From Bacillota bacterium (lineage in GTDB: Bacteria; Bacillota; Clostridia; Lachnospirales; Bianqueaceae), in NCBI GenBank assembly GCA_017467985.1, contig JAFUJY010000086.1, positions 1 to 14,006 of the forward strand: 14,006 bases of DNA. The letters are read 5' to 3'. The translations under genes were made by a program, and so were the position numbers. Below, piece by piece: positions 11,574 through 14,006 of the stretch. The notes beneath the pieces were generated by a model, which was given only the letters and a program-made list of their open reading frames with translations, made no database searches and was not told the origin of the DNA. Position 1 is the first letter of the stretch. Each line of letters starts with the position of its first letter.

Positions 11574-14006
11574 ATAAATTCCAAGAATAATGCCCCGCTG
11601 ATACATCATACACCTGATCCTTCAAGCATACTTGTGCAGTACAATTGCCCGGTATCTCCACTTCATATTCCACTCCATCCTGCTGCACTTTCCAGCTGCA
11701 TTGTACTTCTCCATACACACTATTATAGGAAGCTTTTGCATAAGTAAAGCTGCCGCCGGGCTGAGGAGCTATTACGAAATGATTTTCTCCTGACAATTGG
11801 ATTCCGCACATCGTCTTAAACAACCATTCACACGCCGCGCCTTTAGAATAGTGATTCAATGAGGCAATCCCCTTGGATACCGTAGAATTTCCTTCCCAGG
11901 CTTCCCAAACAGTAGTCGCACCATTTTTCGGCATAAATAGCCAGCCAGGGCACTCTTCATTTTCCAAAAGCCTGTAGGCATACTCCACATCAATTTCACT
12001 CAGCACATCCAGAATAAAGGGCGTGGACAGAAAACCAGTCCCCAGGCGCCACCCATAATGTTCCAACGCCTGAATCAAACGCTTCTGAGCCCATTTCGTA
12101 CAATCTGCATCCAGCAATTTCATCTTTAATGGACGTACCAGTTTTGCCTGACGATTCGTATCCAACGAGAACTCCTGCCTGGTCACCAGCTCCTGATAAG
12201 CCAGGCGACATCCCTGTACATATCGTTGATACTCTTGAGCATCTTCTGTATATCCCAAGAACTCCGCTATCTCTGCCATGTGTTCCATTACATAGCAAGT
12301 ATAAGCTGTAGACTCCTCCGGATGAGGAAAAATAAAGTCCTTTACTGAAAACGCACATACATCATCGGGCTCTGCCCATTCTCCATAGGACTGTCCGTCA
12401 TTCACCAGATATTTCTGGTTTTCTCTGCTAAGACGTAGTGGTTTCTGCAGCGGTGTGATACTTCCGCATCGCTTCATCATAAACTTTGCGTACCGTTTCA
12501 TCCGGTCATAATGTTCCGAAATAATCCGCTCATCTCCATACTTTTTCCACATTCGATAGGGGATTAGAACACCTGCATCCGCCCAGCCCACAGAACCATT
12601 CATGGTCATCATCCAGAAGTCCTCTCCACCTTTGGGTACAATCTGATGGAACATTCCGTTTTGTGCTTGGCGATCGGTCATATCCCGCAAAAACTTTCTG
12701 GCAAAAGAGTGATACTCTGTCAGATAACTGGCTGTTTCAAAGAATATCTGGGCATCGCCGGTCCAACCTGACCGTTCTCTGGTGGGACAATCCGTGGGAA
12801 CGTCCGCCAAATTACTCTTTTCTGACCACAGCGTACAATGTACGAACTGATTTAACAATTCATTAGAACTTTCAAAAAATCCTGTTTGCTTTATATCCGA
12901 ATACACTGCTGTCGCATAAAAGTCTTCCGGAAGAAATTCAATATCCGTTTCAACCAGTGCATATCTAAATCCATACAAGGCAAAATGGCTTTCATAAGCG
13001 TTTACCCCTTCACGGGCAACATATTCCAGCATCTGCAGAGGAGTTGTCTTCCCCTTATCAAATTGCCCCAGATTCTGCACCAATCCATTTTTCCAAAGGA
13101 CATGTTCCAGTGCTTCACCTGTCTTATCCATACTCAGTTGAATATTTTTTTGCGTGAATTCACCGGTTTGATCCAGCATCTCTCCCATGCGCAGAAAAAT
13201 TCTCTGGCCTTCATGAGCCTGCACCTTAAAGCCAATAAATCCGGATAAATTTTGACCAAAGTCCAGCACTTTTTTCCCGGCAGGAGTAATAATCAGGCTC
13301 GGGCGAAAGACTTCATGCTTCGTTACCGGCACATTATTAGAACAAGTGAGTTTCCCGGCATACGCTGCAATTTTAGCCCTTCCATTGTATAAAGGAGTAC
13401 ACCGTGCATCCACATATTCTCCCTCTTTCAGATCCGAAAAACGAATAGCTCCATCATTACTCCATTGCCAGGAATCATCCGTACCCAACCGCTTCTTCTT
13501 CCCTGCCCCGTCTATTATCTCCAGCTGCAGCAGGAATTTGCTTTCCCTTCCATATATATATGTATGTCCCCATGCACCCTGAGCACCACGATACCAGCCG
13601 TCTGCCAGTTCCACCGTAATTGTATTCTTACCTGTTTGCAAAAGGGATGTTACATCATACGTTTGATATTGAATTCTCTTGCGATAATCTGTGTGCCCCG
13701 GTGCACATACAAACTCTCCTACCCGCAGGCCATTAATATATGCCTCGTAGATACCGCAGGCAGTAATATACATTCGAGCCTTTACCACATCTTTAATTAC
13801 AAACTCTTTCTTAAAATGGTCTGTGGGATATCTATATTTTTTATCCACCCCATAATCGCCTTTGATCCACCGGGCATGCCAGTCTTCATTTCTCAGCAAG
13901 CCCATCTCAAACCACACTTCTTCCGACCATTCTCCCGGATTCTCCTGCTCATCCCACAGTCTAACCTGCCAGTATACACGCTGACGTGATATCAATTCAT
14001 AAGGAT
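11572..14006 (-). CDS. GH78 alpha-L-rhamnosidase, partial (N-terminus off window)
   Basis: Glycoside hydrolase that removes terminal alpha-L-rhamnose from plant glycosides, flavonoids or polysaccharides. About 811 codons are visible; the frame is open through the right edge (PYELISRQRVYWQVRLWDE), so the apparent TTG start near 13995 is not the true one, and only some tens of residues should be missing. In order there are: an N-terminal Fn3-like piece; the rhamnosidase N domain (YRKRIQYQTYDVT, then LADGWYRGAQGAWG); a middle beta domain (KVLDFGQNLSGF); the (alpha/alpha)6 catalytic barrel with TDCPTRERSGWTGDAQ near visible residues 400-417, carrying the Asp/Glu catalytic region; the second conserved Glu in TVWEAWEG near 690; and a C-terminal beta domain. 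No signal peptide can be judged. Base composition is somewhat more A+T-rich than the MFS gene. It may be the last gene of a glycoside-use cluster lying to the right. Confidence 0.95.
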   Translation of the reverse strand, partial: PYELISRQRVYWQVRLWDEQENPGEWSEEVWFEMGLLRNEDWHARWIKGDYGVDKKYRYPTDHFKKEFVIKDVVKARMYITACGIYEAYINGLRVGEFVCAPGHTDYRKRIQYQTYDVTSLLQTGKNTITVELADGWYRGAQGAWGHTYIYGRESKFLLQLEIIDGAGKKKRLGTDDSWQWSNDGAIRFSDLKEGEYVDARCTPLYNGRAKIAAYAGKLTCSNNVPVTKHEVFRPSLIITPAGKKVLDFGQNLSGFIGFKVQAHEGQRIFLRMGEMLDQTGEFTQKNIQLSMDKTGEALEHVLWKNGLVQNLGQFDKGKTTPLQMLEYVAREGVNAYESHFALYGFRYALVETDIEFLPEDFYATAVYSDIKQTGFFESSNELLNQFVHCTLWSEKSNLADVPTDCPTRERSGWTGDAQIFFETASYLTEYHSFARKFLRDMTDRQAQNGMFHQIVPKGGEDFWMMTMNGSVGWADAGVLIPYRMWKKYGDERIISEHYDRMKRYAKFMMKRCGSITPLQKPLRLSRENQKYLVNDGQSYGEWAEPDDVCAFSVKDFIFPHPEESTAYTCYVMEHMAEIAEFLGYTEDAQEYQRYVQGCRLAYQELVTRQEFSLDTNRQAKLVRPLKMKLLDADCTKWAQKRLIQALEHYGWRLGTGFLSTPFILDVLSEIDVEYAYRLLENEECPGWLFMPKNGATTVWEAWEGNSTVSKGIASLNHYSKGAACEWLFKTMCGIQLSGENHFVIAPQPGGSFTYAKASYNSVYGEVQCSWKVQQDGVEYEVEIPGNCTAQVCLKDQVYDVSAGHYSWNL

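Noticed and set aside
10348..14006. Rhamnose-use operon of MFS transporter plus rhamnosidase
   Set aside because: The two genes are convergent, each with its own terminator, so they are not an operon; a functional link is possible but not shown.

Overview
The window looks like chromosome of an anaerobic, gut-type Clostridia bacterium (Firmicutes, most likely Lachnospiraceae or a close relative). This rests on the strong AGGAGG-type ribosome sites, sigma-A promoters with 16-17 base spacers, GC-rich stem plus U-run terminators, and the gene mix: a ferredoxin-dependent 2-oxoacid oxidoreductase, a clostridial-type arylacetate-CoA ligase, GH78 rhamnosidase, and Rpn and DUF4143 proteins. The species cannot be named from the sequence. 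No rRNA, tRNA, CRISPR array or complete insertion sequence was seen.

Left part (1-3493). One minus-strand operon runs from a very good promoter at 3342-3370. It encodes an arylacetate-CoA ligase (PaaK), a small two-domain protein related to L-rhamnose mutarotase, and the alpha subunit of indolepyruvate/phenylpyruvate ferredoxin oxidoreductase (IorA), which is cut by the window start. A PaaI-type hotdog thioesterase is transcribed divergently from its own promoter. Together they suggest oxidative decarboxylation of aryl pyruvates to aryl-acetyl-CoA, followed by CoA release either by PaaK acting towards ATP formation or by the thioesterase. The mutarotase-like protein is the unexplained member.

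Middle part (3890-7935). This is accessory in character. It holds an A+T-rich Rpn-family nuclease gene with a possible gene-within-gene antitoxin start, a 380-base promoter/leader region made of a short reading frame and a chain of hairpins, an APH-fold phosphotransferase, and an A+T-rich AAA/DUF4143 ATPase whose promoter is overlapped by a direct repeat.

Right part (7865-14006). A two-gene ABC exporter operon (ATPase and large permease, overlapping by 8 bases) is followed by a monocistronic MFS transporter with its own promoter. The MFS gene faces a convergent GH78 alpha-L-rhamnosidase whose N-terminus lies beyond the right edge. The convergent pair share a junction in which each strand has its own terminator and the two are interleaved.
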